Both the position numbers and the translations under genes were made by a program. From Takakia lepidozioides (Eukaryota > Streptophyta > Takakiopsida > Takakiales > Takakiaceae), in the NCBI GenBank assembly GCA_030704615.1, contig CM060734.1:8742001-8806000 (forward strand): a stretch of DNA of 64,000 nucleotides, read 5' to 3'. The notes below the pieces were generated by a model. That model did not search any database, was not told the origin of the DNA, and worked only from the letters and a program-made list of their open reading frames with translations. Below, one piece after another: positions 43,750-55,050 of this stretch. Within the stretch, counting starts at the first letter, position 1; every line of letters begins with the position of its first letter.

Positions 43750-45689
43750 TACGTAATCAAGTAATTTTTTAATTACTAGTTTGTATATAGCCTTTGGGCA
43801 GTGTCTACACATTCATCTTTAATCAGGCAAAAAAAAAAAAAAAAATCATAACAATCTCATAAATCCACTTTTTTCTTATTTGGCGTAACCCCAAAGTTCT
43901 GCAAGGGTCTCGACCACGGATAATTGTAGCCATGGCCATGAATGGCCAACACTCCAAGACTCCTTTTGATTTGAGTACAAAGGTCTCTTCCCCCCTTAAG
44001 ATAAAAATAACAACAAAACCCCGCCTCATGCAATAAGAAATAGCTTTCCATCCTTGCAAGATAGCCATCATTTTCTTGGTTCAAGATTTCACATCCATGT
44101 TGATTTGAGAATAGGTTGACCCTCCCTTACAACTTCTGCTACCTCGTTTCTCTTAATTCTTGATTCTTGCGTGAGTGAATGTATAGGGTAAGCAACCCAC
44201 GCAAAGTGCTTCACAGGTATGAGCCCATTTGCAAAAGAGTGAACTTACATGTTGTGCGTCACAGAGCGTTGTGCTTGGTAAGCCATTGGCACTATATTCC
44301 ACAAAATAAGGCCACGCGAAATACAAATGATTTGTTTTTAAAATTCTTTACACATGGTGTAGCATGGCACGTTTTGGGGTAGCTACAAATGGGTGGCTAC
44401 CTTGACTTGTTTTCACCAGATGTTAATCCTTAAACGACAAGCACCATTTTGGTGGGCCCACTAAAAAATAGTGCATACCCTCATGGATAAGGATGTAACT
44501 TTTTACCCCCAATCATCCATGGGGATGAACCTTATACTTATGTGCATATCTACTACATCCACGTCCTGTCAAAAGTGTAGGCAATTTGATCATTGCATTT
44601 GGGATATAATAACAAAAATAATTTGCCTCAATTTATAAATGTATTTTAGATTGCATGGAAAAAGGGTTTGACCACTAAATTCAAATGTCGAGTTGAATTT
44701 TATGAGACATATGCCCTCCATAATCTGATTATATGGCACTTAAGGGACTCCCCCAAAAAGCAAATCGAAATTCTAAAAACTGAGATAGGCTGCTTTGTAT
44801 GTGAAATCTGGGGGGGGGGGGGCGGGGTGTTGGTAAATGTTCATGGTTTGGATTCTTTCCCAAGTACACCCATGTGGTGATATTTGTTTTCTAATTCCTT
44901 TGGTAAGTAAGTGCACACGAACATTACATAGTGCCTTGTCCAAAATTTTTGGCATTTTGTTAAATTTTGAGCCCTAGATGTTATTTTCAAGATTGCTCAT
45001 TTGGCCTGCCACGTGGGCAGGTCAAGGCTGGATTTCCAGACCTAACCTGGCACTTTGAAGAATTCTAGGGAGCATAGCTTTTATTATTTTAGGGCGCTGT
45101 AAATTCCCACATGTGCTTCTCCCTAACCCGCTCACTTTACCTTCAAGAATCACTTCCATCCACTGTCATCCATAAAAGTTGGATCCTGGTGGCAAAAGAC
45201 TTTGGAGATTTTAGGGATTAAACGATTAAACGTCATCTTCCAAAATATACATATTGAGGACGCGTGCCGAAGCAAGTGTAATTTATGATGTGATGTGTCA
45301 TCTTCCAACATTCATTGGAGGGTAAAGGTTTGTGGGTTGGAGTCCTTGGACCTTAAACCATGGGTTGGAGGTTATTATTACTGAGAACCGACATATGAGG
45401 ATGGATGAATGCTATACACTGCTATACCAAGGGAGGGCAAGCATGCATCCATAAGTCTTGTGTTACCGTTTGGGTGAGGGTCTAAATTGGTAAAGTCTGA
45501 TGCAGCCCCGTGGTTGGGTGAGTGAGCCGGTGACCTATGAAAAATGTTCCTATGGGGGACTAAACAGAGGATTGTATGGTAGTACCGTGGAAAGAAAGTA
45601 AAGGGGAATGAAAGAACAAAGGCAGACAAGCATCCTCGTTGCCGAGCAACGGTGTCGTTGCTTCACGCCAGCGTGAGAGGGAGCGGGAC
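43750..45689. other. AT-rich region, no gene seen
   Basis: Low-complexity tracts occur (poly-A at about 43829-43846, a G run with one C at about 44811-44826). No frame here has recognisable features. The last few hundred bases presumably contain the promoter and leader of the Yippee-like gene, without a clear TATA box. Confidence 0.5.
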
Positions 45690-47589
45690 ATGGGGGAGGG
45701 GGACCTGCAGCCTGGACTGACGGGCCCCCGCATCTACAGCTGCTGCAACTGCCGCTGCCATGTGGCTGATCACGACGACATCATCTCCAAGTGCTTTCAG
45801 GTGCTTTGCTTTGCCTGTAACGGTGTGGGATTTTCCTTGGCTGCTGGATAAGATGCTGGGGCTATTCCTCACACTTTTCCTGCATCACACATGTACTCCA
45901 TTTTCCTGAATTAAAATCTTCATTTTGGGTCACCTGTGTCCGCAACTCCTCAATCTGCGTTAAGCCTGCGCCAATTTCCGGCAGATTTCTATTGCAAATT
46001 CTTCTGTCTCGATCATCCTATAATACCGTCAAATAAATTCAATGGGATTCATCTCCGTCATTTAGTGACGAAGTCTGTTGATTGATTGAGACGGTGACTA
46101 ACGAGATGTACTCTTCGTGTTAGTTGCATGCCGCTTTTGCTCCTATCTTCTCTACACTTCCATTCAAATTTTCCCTATACCATGTGTGCCTTCAACTATG
46201 AATGAGTGCATTGTATGTTTTGGATTTGGTAAGGGCGGTGTCTCCAGTCTTCTGAACGACGGTTTCACACCTGGGTAGCCTTAGTAGGGGGTGCTGGTCA
46301 GACTACAAAGCTGTACCACCAGCGTGTATGTCCCTCTTATCAGATCCATCCATGGAAATCCCTGGCGTATGGTCTTTTATATCAACTCAGATATTGTGGG
46401 CGGCAGTGGTTATGAGGCTCTCAGTCTAAGTAGCTGCAGATGGTCTCATCCAGTGAGTTCTTCTTGCATGAAGTTTTCTTAGGTGTAGTTGAAATTTCAG
46501 CAGAAGCACTTTCTCATGTGCTGGGTGTCTCAAAACCAGCTGTGGCTATTACTTTTGTATAATGATTGTTTTTATGTGAATATATACATGTTTTTACCGC
46601 CAGGCTTTGATAGAGGGTGTCTACCTGACAAAAGGACCTATGGAGTAGTTCTCAATTTAATTTTCTTTGGTGTCTCATTACGGAACATGCAGAGAGTACA
46701 CTACAAAAGTTATAAGCATATTGTGCGAAGAGTCCGGTGTTTTGAGAGGGGCTTGCCAGGTTTTGGGTCTGGGAATGTAAAAACTATCCCAATTGGTGCC
46801 TAGATAAAGGTCACAACCATACCATCTATGTAGAAACTTGGAAAGTGTGCTCTCAAAGGGATGCTGTAGTTTTTTTGCAGAAATTCAATAAGAAAGTGCT
46901 AAGGTGTTGGAGTCATGTGGGGAGGAATGGGTGGGTGGAAGATTAGAAAGAGAGGAAGATCGCACAAGACTGTTTGCTGCAAGGTTTACAGAAGGTTTCA
47001 GGCTGGTGGTCATTCTTCACCTGCAAGGTTCATGCTATATCATCCACCCAATGGTGGGCATTGTTCTGCCAAACTACTGACCCAGGGACTTCCTTCAGGT
47101 GAAGAATCGGGCAATAAACGCGACTTATTTGCACTTTAGGGACATCTTAAAAGATGTCAACCTCCTAACTGCAGGTGGTAAAATTTCCAAGTCTTTGTTT
47201 GATATTCCTCTACTTGTGGTTTGAGGCCATTCAATTTGGATGGAACAGCAGGGACATTTTTAGGAGATAGCTTGTGTGTAAGATGGAAAGAGAGTGGAGG
47301 AACAGGGCAGGTAGTTTGGAGAAGTTCGAGAGAGATGACAAAGGTGTGGCTTGATGTATAGGGAAGGAATGGCAGAGCGTACCTATTTACAAATGTGGTG
47401 AATGTATCAGTCGGACCAAAGGAAGACCGGCAGCTTATCACGGGGCTGCACACAGTGGCTGACATCTACTGTTTTCAGTGTCAAGAAGTGCTGGGATGGA
47501 AGTATGAGAAGGCTTATGAAGAGTCCCAGAAATACAAAGAGGGAAAATATATTCTGGAAAAGGCTAAGGTTATGAAGGAGAACTGGTGA
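45690..47589 (+). CDS. Yippee-like zinc-binding protein
   Basis: Two exons, 45690-45800 and 47362-47589, with intron 45801-47361 (GTGCTTTG to TGTATAG, phase 0), give 112 residues, near the usual 105-130. Exon 1: [20 protein letters not shown], then ISKCFQ. Exon 2: [20 protein letters not shown], then [20 protein letters not shown] and [20 protein letters not shown]. The two zinc-binding CxxC pairs (CCNC; CFQC) and the GWKYE.AYE..QKYKEG signature are complete. The fold is shared with cereblon and Mis18, and the cellular role is not well defined. An earlier in-frame ATG at 45639 would add 17 Arg-rich residues; I chose 45690 because family members start close to the YSC motif. It is the only gene here that looks like an intact host gene. 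Confidence 0.92.
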
Positions 47590-48245
47590 TGGTCCCTTTG
47601 CTTGGATAGCATGTACATATGTGAGGGTGGAGATTTCAGCAGTGCATGAGCCCTCTATGATTGACTTAGCGGCAGGAATAAGCTGGTCTTGGGCCCATAC
47701 TGTTATTTGGTCGAAGGAGTGTCGGGGTTGTTTTTGTGTGACTTCAGTTGTGAGCATCCAACAAGGTGTATGTAGAAGGTGGGTGACATCCATGTGTTTA
47801 GTACTTGTAGCAAGATCCCACGTTTGTAGCCCTTCTTTTTCACAGTGGTCTCTCAGTCTTTGTAAACTTATGCCAAAGCTGCATCTGATTGTGAGGTGCT
47901 TCTAGTAAAGATCCCACATTTTTCTTTTTGCCTTTTTGTAAAATTAGACACAAGGGCAAGAATTTGGAGGCGGTCTTTAATGGGAATGCCAAAGGGTCCA
48001 AATAATGAAACCTTTTGGCATGATCCTATAGGGTTGCCGGGATTGCCCATAGTAGCATGCCTGGTATCATCACAACTATTACTACCACAATTTTCCAGAG
48101 TCATCTCTAATAGTGTTACCGTTGTTATGTACACACTCAAGCAGGTAGCCCCAGAGTTTGGGTCTTTGTGCTCTGCATGTGCATAACCTGGTGATACATT
48201 GGGCCTCCATGGGCTATGCATAGAGTTGTGTGCCTTGTATATATT
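47590..48245. other. Yippee gene 3' flank, no further gene seen
   Basis: Only short overlapping frames on both strands. None shows a domain. Confidence 0.5.
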
Positions 48246-48599
48246 GGGGGTAGTTTTTCTATGAGCAGTGAGCACCCAAAAACATGAGCAGAGGCTGGAA
48301 AATGGGCGAAAAGTGGATTTTTGGGGGAATATTCCTTCAAAAACACTCAATTTCGGGGGTGTTTATGGGCCCAGAACGCCCTAAGAATAAAGCACAAACT
48401 GTAGGTTCGGCATGCAAGACAGGTTCGGCGTCGTTGGCAGTTCCAGAAGTCGGCAACGATTTGCAGGTAGGAAATAGTAGTTGCAGCCAAGTAAACCTAC
48501 CCACGGTGATAGGTGGGGTTTCTATAACCGTGGAAAATTACATGGCTTAACATGGGAAGTCGGCACAGAATTGGACGTGTGTGCTGGACAAGTCACTCA

Positions 48600-48910
48600 G
48601 AAATGACAAGTCCGCACAGACTTCGCGATGGCCCGTACAGTTGTTGCGGGTTTGGAAGTCGGCATAGACTTCTGCAATGAGTGGCAAATAATATTTCGAA
48701 TGGTAAGTTGGCACCGAATTCGAGATGGCTTTTAGGCGTGATTTTGAGAGGGGAAGTCGGCACAGACTTCTCCATATCCTTCAAAAGTTTCTTGCGAAAG
48801 GTAAGTGGGCACCGAATGGAAGATGGTCTCGAGGCGTTAGACAGAATTGGAAGTTGGCACAGAGTTCTCCATATCCTTTGCATGTTTACGTGGGATCTGA
48901 AGTCGGTGCA
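48600..48910. repeat. array of GAAGTC-GACTTC mini-palindromes
   Basis: GAAGTCGGCACAGACTTC (48755), GAAGTCGGCATAGACTTC (48654) and variants near 48607 and 48850 recur every 60-110 bp, together with GGCACCGAAT (48710, 48810) and TCTCCATATCCTT. Each is a 6-bp stem with a 6-base loop. No protein frame is supported. Confidence 0.7.
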
Positions 48911-49149
48911 GAATTGTGGGGTGTGCGAGAAAATCAGCAGCTTGCGGCATTTCACTGAGTTCGTTCCGGACTTAGTACAAGATTCAGTACTGGACCCTCC
49001 GAGGCAAAAAGTGAACATGCAACAAAACTCAACATTACACAAAAACTGGATCTTTTCTTCAGAGAAATCATTTATTCATATAATGAACTTTGACAAGTAT
49101 GCATGCCCTCACAAGCCGAGGTAAGCTTGAGGTATGCATGCATTCCATG

Positions 49150-49365
49150 GATGCTTGGGGCCCAAAACGGCTAAGTCCCATGACATCGGAAGGTACTCGG
49201 GGACTTAGCCATTTTGGCCCCCCAGACTGGAAATTCGGCGCCATATATCCAGGGTGGGGCCCAAAACGGCTGTCCCATGAGTGCCTGTATCCGACTCTGG
49301 AAAAATGGCGCCGCATTTCCAGATTCGGGCAAGGCCACCCCTGGGACTTAGCCATTTCCGAGGCA
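49150..49365. repeat. GGCGCC palindrome units, same family as 7926-8815
   Basis: It contains GGGACTTAGCCATTT twice, GGAAATTCGGCGCCATAT and GGAAAAATGGCGCC, in the same order as in intron 5 of copy 1. It passes directly into the last exon at 49366 (TTCCGAGGCAGCAGC), which shows that an internal deletion joined intron 5 sequence to the last exon. Confidence 0.85.
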
Positions 49366-49619
49366 GCAGCTATTAGAGCTCGTCAGGCTCGTAGATTTGT
49401 CTTGGATTTTGCTGAGGAAAGTGGGGGAGAAGAGGCAGAAGATTCCCAGGAGGTGAGGTGGACGGTTCCCCAAGGAGAGGACGGTATTTTTGAGAGGCAT
49501 AGTAGAAGTGATGCATCTCAGATGTCAGGGGATGAGGGGGATGAGGAGGCAGGTGGGGCAAGTTCCTCGGAGGGTGTAGGAGAGGAGGATAGTAGTTCCC
49601 ATTCCGGCTATGACAGTTA
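49366..49619 (+). pseudogene. methyltransferase C-terminal exon, copy 4
   Basis: The frame AAAIRARQARRFVLDFAEES continues to EVRWTVPQGEDGIFERHSRS and an acidic Ser-rich tail ending in SGYDS and TAG. It is about 90% identical in DNA to the last exon of copy 1 and keeps the frame that copy 1 has lost. The RWTVPxGEDGIFE motif also occurs at the end of copy 3, so it is a conserved C-terminal feature of the family. The rest of the gene is absent. Confidence 0.8.
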
Positions 49620-49656
49620 GGACAGTTGTATAGATATGGCTCGCCACAAAATTTGC

Positions 49657-49662
49657 AATAAA
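49657..49662 (+). terminator. poly(A) signal of copy 4
   Basis: AATAAA, in the same context as 11219 after copy 1. Confidence 0.5.
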
Positions 49663-49899
49663 ATGTTGCATTTCATTGCTATGACGAGTCCAGTGGTGCC
49701 ACATTCCAACTTCACATGACCTTATTTTTGTGCCTCTTATCCCTATTTCTGTGGACACACAATGGTCCGCTCATGTTTTTTTTTTTTTTTCGCTCATGCT
49801 CATGCCGCTCATGAAATAGCAGCCCCCATCTTCTGCGGATGTATTGTGGGATATGTTGTCCTATGCTTATATATTAAGCACGACTTGAAGTCCTTACAC

Positions 49900-50436
49900 T
49901 CAAAAACACTTCCTTCCAGGATCCCAAATTCTTGAGCTCCATCGTTGCCAATTTATAAAATGTCTTATATGAAGATATTTTAAAAGTTTTTTAATTGGAT
50001 TATCTCCTGAAGGAATTACCGATATAGGATCGAAGGAATGTTTAGCACCAAGCTCCTTCTTAAATGTTGAGATGAACTCTGAGGCAATTTCATGATCTTG
50101 TAGACTAGGAATCCAATTGTTTTCAGAGAAGACCGCATCACCATTTGTTGATTGTATCATCACAGCTAATCCAAAATTGTGAACCTTTTGTTGATTCAAA
50201 ATTGGAAATGTACCGCATACATGAAACCAGCTAAGCTCTTTCATCAATTGCCCAATCGATGGATCGGGTTGCTTCACCAATTGTGCATCCAATAGACTCG
50301 GATAGTCCACCAAAATCTTGATTTCCCATTGAAACTTTATAATTGTCCAAATTATCTTGGTTCTCAATTTCCCAAATTGAAATACCATTTGTAAAAAGAA
50401 ATTAGAAACTCTTGGAAAAAGTCTCATGTCATCCAA
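49900..50436 (-). other. frame downstream of a gypsy primer site, unrecognised
   Basis: 179 codons on the minus strand (containing KFQWEIKILVDYPSLLDAQL and SEFISTFKKELGAKH) lie about 380 bp inside the minus-strand primer site at 50813. The position suggests a divergent Gag or leader protein of that gypsy element, but no capsid motif is visible. The element is cut off at 49827 by the end of copy 4. Confidence 0.35.
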
Positions 50437-50812
50437 GAATTTGCCTCTACAGACCGTGAAAGATTTAAGTTTTCCTCTCGCAACCTATTTACTTCACTAT
50501 GAAGACCACAATTCTTCTTTGAAATTGCTGAATCACACTCTGAAAGTTCACATAATAATTATAAAGATATGCTTCCCTATGGGTTGAAGGAACAAATTGC
50601 TCCATCTCGAATTGGTATGTAATTATTTCACATCCAAGAAAATTGAAAATTTGAAACCAAAGATAAACAAAAGTATAACAACACAAATTCCCCGACAATT
50701 TTTTTTTTTTTAAGCCCTAACCTCACAAGCTTCATAATTCAGTTTCTCTTTTGATCCAACGTTTATTTTACCAATAATATAATGTCCTAAAATAGCCCAC
50801 TCGATTGGCCTT

Positions 50813-50830
50813 TCCCCGGCAGCGGCACCA
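50813..50830 (-). promoter_or_regulatory. primer binding site, minus-strand gypsy
   Basis: The minus strand reads TGGTGCCGCTGCCGGGGA, complementary to the tRNA-Asp 3' end with two changes. It follows the LTR end CTACA (50837) on that strand. Confidence 0.75.
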
Positions 50831-50836
50831 AAAAGA

Positions 50837-51864
50837 TGTAGAATAAAACTATAATCAACCCTAAAGAAAAGGATCAATCAGTCTAGAGTTTGTTCGCTGG
50901 GGAAAGCACACAATTGAATTGTTATGTCGTGATTAGAACACTATATCTACTTCTAATTGTCTCCCAACAATAAATGTCTTAATATTCATCTCAATTAAAT
51001 TCCTCTCATATTGATCTGCACACTTCATAAAATGATCTTCATCTTTTTCTTTCACACAAAATTCTTCCCATTAAACTCCAACATCTCATCACATTAACAT
51101 GAAGTTTACAGAGTCTTTCATCATATCTTTTTCTCATCACACTACTCATATTCTTCTTATCTCTTACTTAAGCTACTGAAAACGACAAACTAACACCTCA
51201 TGTGTTAGGGCCTCGGCACTCTTGCTCGAATGACCATGAATACATCGATTCAGCTGAACTCATAGTGTCCTACTCTAACTACCATAACTACCTAGCACTG
51301 ATTCAATGGGCTGACATCTATCCTAATAACCTCATTCCTACCAATTATCATCCCCATTATCTGAATTTACTTCCATTCTAGCATCCTACCCAATTCTATC
51401 AAATTATCGAACCCCATAGTGCAATTTCACATCCACTTCTTGTGCATTTGCACTCCAATTTTAAATGCTATTCCACAAAGAATTTTCTAGTATTCTACAT
51501 GAACCAACCGTGTGCCCCAATCACTACAATTGGGTCCGCCTTGGAATGCTGGCCTAAGGTATGGGAACACGCCGAAGCCGCACTACGACTTCGTCCCGAG
51601 GCTACACGATTATAGTACGTGAACGGAAGCACGTAGCTTCCGTGTTAGCCCGCACTACAAGGCAACCCTCTCGGTAGCGCAGTTATAGTACGCGCACGCG
51701 CCAGGTGCGCACTAGCACATGAACTCCCAAAGAAGGCGCAAGTTTCCTTGCCCCTTGGATGGGAGTCACCCAATTTCGGCACTGCGCAAACACACGATTA
51801 ATCCAATTTACCTCTCCCACTTTTGTAAGCTAGCATGCATTCTACACACTAGCCAACCATACCA
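50837..51864 (-). repeat. 5' LTR of a minus-strand gypsy element
   Basis: On the minus strand it runs from TGGTATGGTTGGCTAGTG (51864) to TTTTATTCTACA (50837), 1028 bp. The end is closely similar to the end of the gypsy B LTR before 39854. The start matches the fragment at 5878-5967. No coding sequence is seen. Confidence 0.75.
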
Positions 51865-52019
51865 TGCATCACCATTCCAAACGAAATAGGCAGCACAACA
51901 TTTGGAAACCATTTCATTTATAAACAAAAATCTTTACAATACAAGTTTTTGCAATCGGATTCTTGAGCTAGCTAAGCCGGACTAAGCATGCATTTTCTCC
52001 CCCACGATCCAAGGTTGAT

Positions 52020-54180
52020 GTCCCTATCAACGCTTCTTCCGCTTTCGAGGTTGCCCTTTGAAAGCTGCCACCGCCTCGGATGCGTTTCCCATTTCTGAGG
52101 CACGCACCCAAGTTGCCTCCACTTGATGATAGCCCTTCCATTTCACGAGATACTATGTTTCTCAATTCTTGAACCTCCTCGACTTAAGCACTGCCTCCAC
52201 CTCGTACTCAGGTTTATTTTCATGATCCAACAGCACAGGTGGCGGACGCAACACTTGATGCCGATTCGGACGAGCTTCATCTTTGAAGTAAGGCTTCAAA
52301 AGGGAAACGTGGAATACTGGATGCACCTTACTGTTTGCCGGCAGCTCCAATTCATACACATCCTCAAAATTCTTGATGTTCAACCAGACCTCCGTGCCTG
52401 CCTCAAACTTAACCTCCCTCCGTTTCCGATTCGCTTGCCGTTCATACCGTTTCCTAGCTTTGGCAAGGTTGTACTTTGCGAGCTCCAACAAACGCTCGCG
52501 TTCTTCCAGCACCGATGTTGCTGCCGGTTCCTCACCGTCTTGGGCGACCCAACTTCTCGACTCCAAAGGTGCTTTTCCATAGACCAATACGAAAAGGGAA
52601 ACTCCCATTGCGGAGTGTTCTATGTTATTATAACAGAACTCTGCTGCATCCAAGTGCTCCACCCAGTCCGACTGGTCTGCCGACACATAATTCCGCAAAA
52701 TCTGCTTCACCACGGAGTTCACTCTTTCCATTTGGCCGTCCATTGTAGGTCGGAAGGCCGTGCTCATCTTGAGCCTCGTCCCCATTTCTTCCAAAGTCGC
52801 CCCGTCTCCTGCGCCGTTGCCGTCTCCTTGGTGGGGATGAAATGGCCCATTTTACCGAACCTATCCACCACCACCATGATTGCATCGAATCCTTTTGACA
52901 GCGGCAAAGCAGTCATGAAATTCATCAAGACACTTTCCCAAGACCCCTCTGGAATCGGCAAGGGTTGTAACAGCCCCACTTGCTTTTTGTACTCGTTCTG
53001 GTTTTGTTGGCATGTGGTGCATGTCTTGACATACTCCTCGGCCTCCTCCCTCAGTTTGGGCCAGAAATACTCTTTCTTCAAGAGTGTCGCGGTGCGCTTG
53101 GCTCCGCCGTGGCCCGCAAGCGGGCCATCGTGGCATTCTCTCAAGAGACTATCTCTGATCCTTCCCTTCGGTACATAGAGATGCTTTTGCTTGTACCGGA
53201 GCAGTCCATTGTGCAAGTGGAACTGCGATTTAACCCCCAACCTCTCAAGTCCCACATCATGGACTTCGTCATTTCATCCTTCCGGTAAGCCTTCCGGATC
53301 TTCCTTTGGAGCGCCGTCTCGCCCATGTACACCAACATGAGCTGTTGCTTTCTACTTAAAGCATCGGCCACCACATTGTCCCATCCCGGTTTGTACTGGA
53401 TATCCACGTCGAACACTGCCAAAGTGTCTTGCCACCTAAGTTGTTTTGGGGACAACTTAGGCTGTGTGGCAAAATACTTCACCGTGACATTGTCCGTGAA
53501 CACCTTCACCGAGTTGAAACCAACATAGTGGCACCAAAGCTCAAGGCAATGCACCATCGCCTTCATTTTTTTCTCGTGCGTATGCCACCGTCGCTCCACT
53601 TCATTCAGTTTCTTACTTTCGTAAGCCACTGGACGTCCATCTTGCATGAGCACACCCCCAATTGCGAAGTCCGACGCATCTGTATGAATCCCAAATGGAC
53701 TGTCGAACTCGGGGATTTTCAAGACTGGAGCTTCCGCCATCCGCTGCTTCAACTCGGCAAAAGCTTGGCCACAAAAGGTGTTCCATACCCATACTTGGGA
53801 CTTAACAGAAGGTCTGACAGCGGCCCAGCGATCTTGGCCAAATTTCTCACATACTTTCGGTAATAGGAGGCGAGTCCTAGGAAGGATCGCACTCCCGGGA
53901 CCGAAGTCGGAGGTTCCCAGTCCATGATCGCCCTCACATTTTTGTCATCCATTTTGATCCCATCCTGTGTAAATCACATGCCCTATGAACTCCACTTTTG
54001 TGACCCCAAATTCGCACTTTGAAGCTTTGGCATACAGCTTCCCTTCCCGCAATTTCTGGAACACCCTTTTGAGGTGCTCTAAGTGCTCTTCCTTTGTTTT
54101 CGAGTACACCAAGATGTCGTTGATGTACACGATCACAAAGTCATCCAACCACTCCTGAAAGTATGAAGCACACTGGAAGT
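52020..54180 (-). pseudogene. gypsy chromovirus pol, decayed
   Basis: Minus strand, in order. RT C-terminal part 54180-53760: FVIVYINDILVYSKTKEEHL, where the catalytic YxDD has become YIND. RNase H 53752-53340: HTDASDFAIGGVL and HTHEKKMKAMVHCL. Integrase 53250-52165: zinc part AGHGGAKRTATLLKKEYFW, CTTCQQ, first D region FMTALPLSKGFDAIM, then a jump from KETATAQETG to MGTRLKMSTAFRPTMDGQ, which removes the second catalytic Asp. Chromodomain 52200-52030: EYEVEAVLKSRRFKN, two stops, then YLVKWKGYHQVEATW. The 5' side is cut at 54180. It is clearly inactive. Confidence 0.85.
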
Positions 54181-55050
54181 TGTGTAGACGACAATTTCCA
54201 GTTTGCGGAAGAGAAGGTGTGGGGTTCGTTTCTGGGTTTAAGTAGGGGTTCTCCTCTGTAGGCTTCTTCTCTAACTTCTCTCAAGGTTCTTGTGGAGGTA
54301 ATTTTGTCCTGCTGTCCGCCTAGGTTTAAAGCGCAGTTAGCTTTAATTGTTGGGCCCTTGCTTACCAAGAAGCATTTAGCTTCTGGTAACGGTTTTGAGT
54401 AAACCTCATCCCTTTTCTGGATGTGCCTGATTTTCTTCCATTGGTGTTTTCTTCGGAGTTTGTCTTGGATTGGACTGATGGTTGTTGATGATTCTCCGAT
54501 TTCGGTCAGTTTACGTTCATCCATCTTGGATGTGTTCATCCATTTTGGTATGTGGTCTGTTTTTAGATGAGCGGAGTGTGCGCAGTACTTGCAGATTGAT
54601 TTAATGGCTTTGCCCTTATCATCCGCCGTCTTTTGGCAATCCATTGGATTGCGCCGTCGTTCTTCCTCCGTGTTATGATCGATGGTTAGTGATGTATGAT
54701 TACCACGGTCGGTGGGGTAATCTGGAGCGTACATCTCGGAGTTTAACACAAGCAGTGACTCGTTGGCTGCTTCGTATTCGTTCACGGTTCTGTAGGGCAT
54801 ATGTGTTGGCCACGGTTACCCATACGGTATACGGGGTGGTAATGTTGTCCTCCAAATGAATGGTGGTCTAGCCGTAGTGGTGCCCTGAACTCGTATTGCC
54901 ACATGTCTTAGTACATGCCGATTCACCGTGTCGTGATGAATGTAGTACGCACTGGCGGTTTCACGCTCCTCATCTACGGTTTGGTCTTCCTCGTTGGCGT
55001 ATAAGTCATGTAGAAGGGCTTTGTCATGTATCCCTTTGTAGCCTTTTAAC
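54181..55050 (-). other. 3' region of the next gypsy element, frame unrecognised
   Basis: The frame 54800-54181 contains a Cys/His cluster (CKYCAHSAHLKTDHIPKW) like a zinc knuckle and many charged residues. It lies after the integrase of the gypsy element at 55051-57521 on the same strand. It may be an extra frame near the 3' LTR of that element. No family is recognised. Confidence 0.25.

Larger units (their letters stand above)
48246..49827 (+). mobile_element. short deletion derivative of the methyltransferase transposon (copy 4)
   Basis: The right end (ATGAAATAGCAGCCCCC) and the 210 bp before it match the end of copy 1. The proposed left end GGGGGTAGTTTTTCTATGAG, followed by CAGTGAGCACCC and ACATGAGC, mirrors the G-run, TATTTC and ATGAGC words of the right end. 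Inside are a short-palindrome array, a GGCGCC-palindrome stretch and the last exon of the methyltransferase, so about 9 kb are missing. No 9-bp duplication is visible (GTATATATT against ATCTTCTGC), so the left border is less certain than the right. Confidence 0.6.

Noticed and set aside
47407-47793. 128-codon minus-strand frame opposite Yippee exon 2
   Set aside because: It is the complement of the strongly conserved Yippee coding exon and has no features of its own.
48237-49836. Nine-base target duplication around element 4
   Set aside because: The flanks GTATATATT and ATCTTCTGC do not match, so the left border or a later rearrangement remains uncertain.
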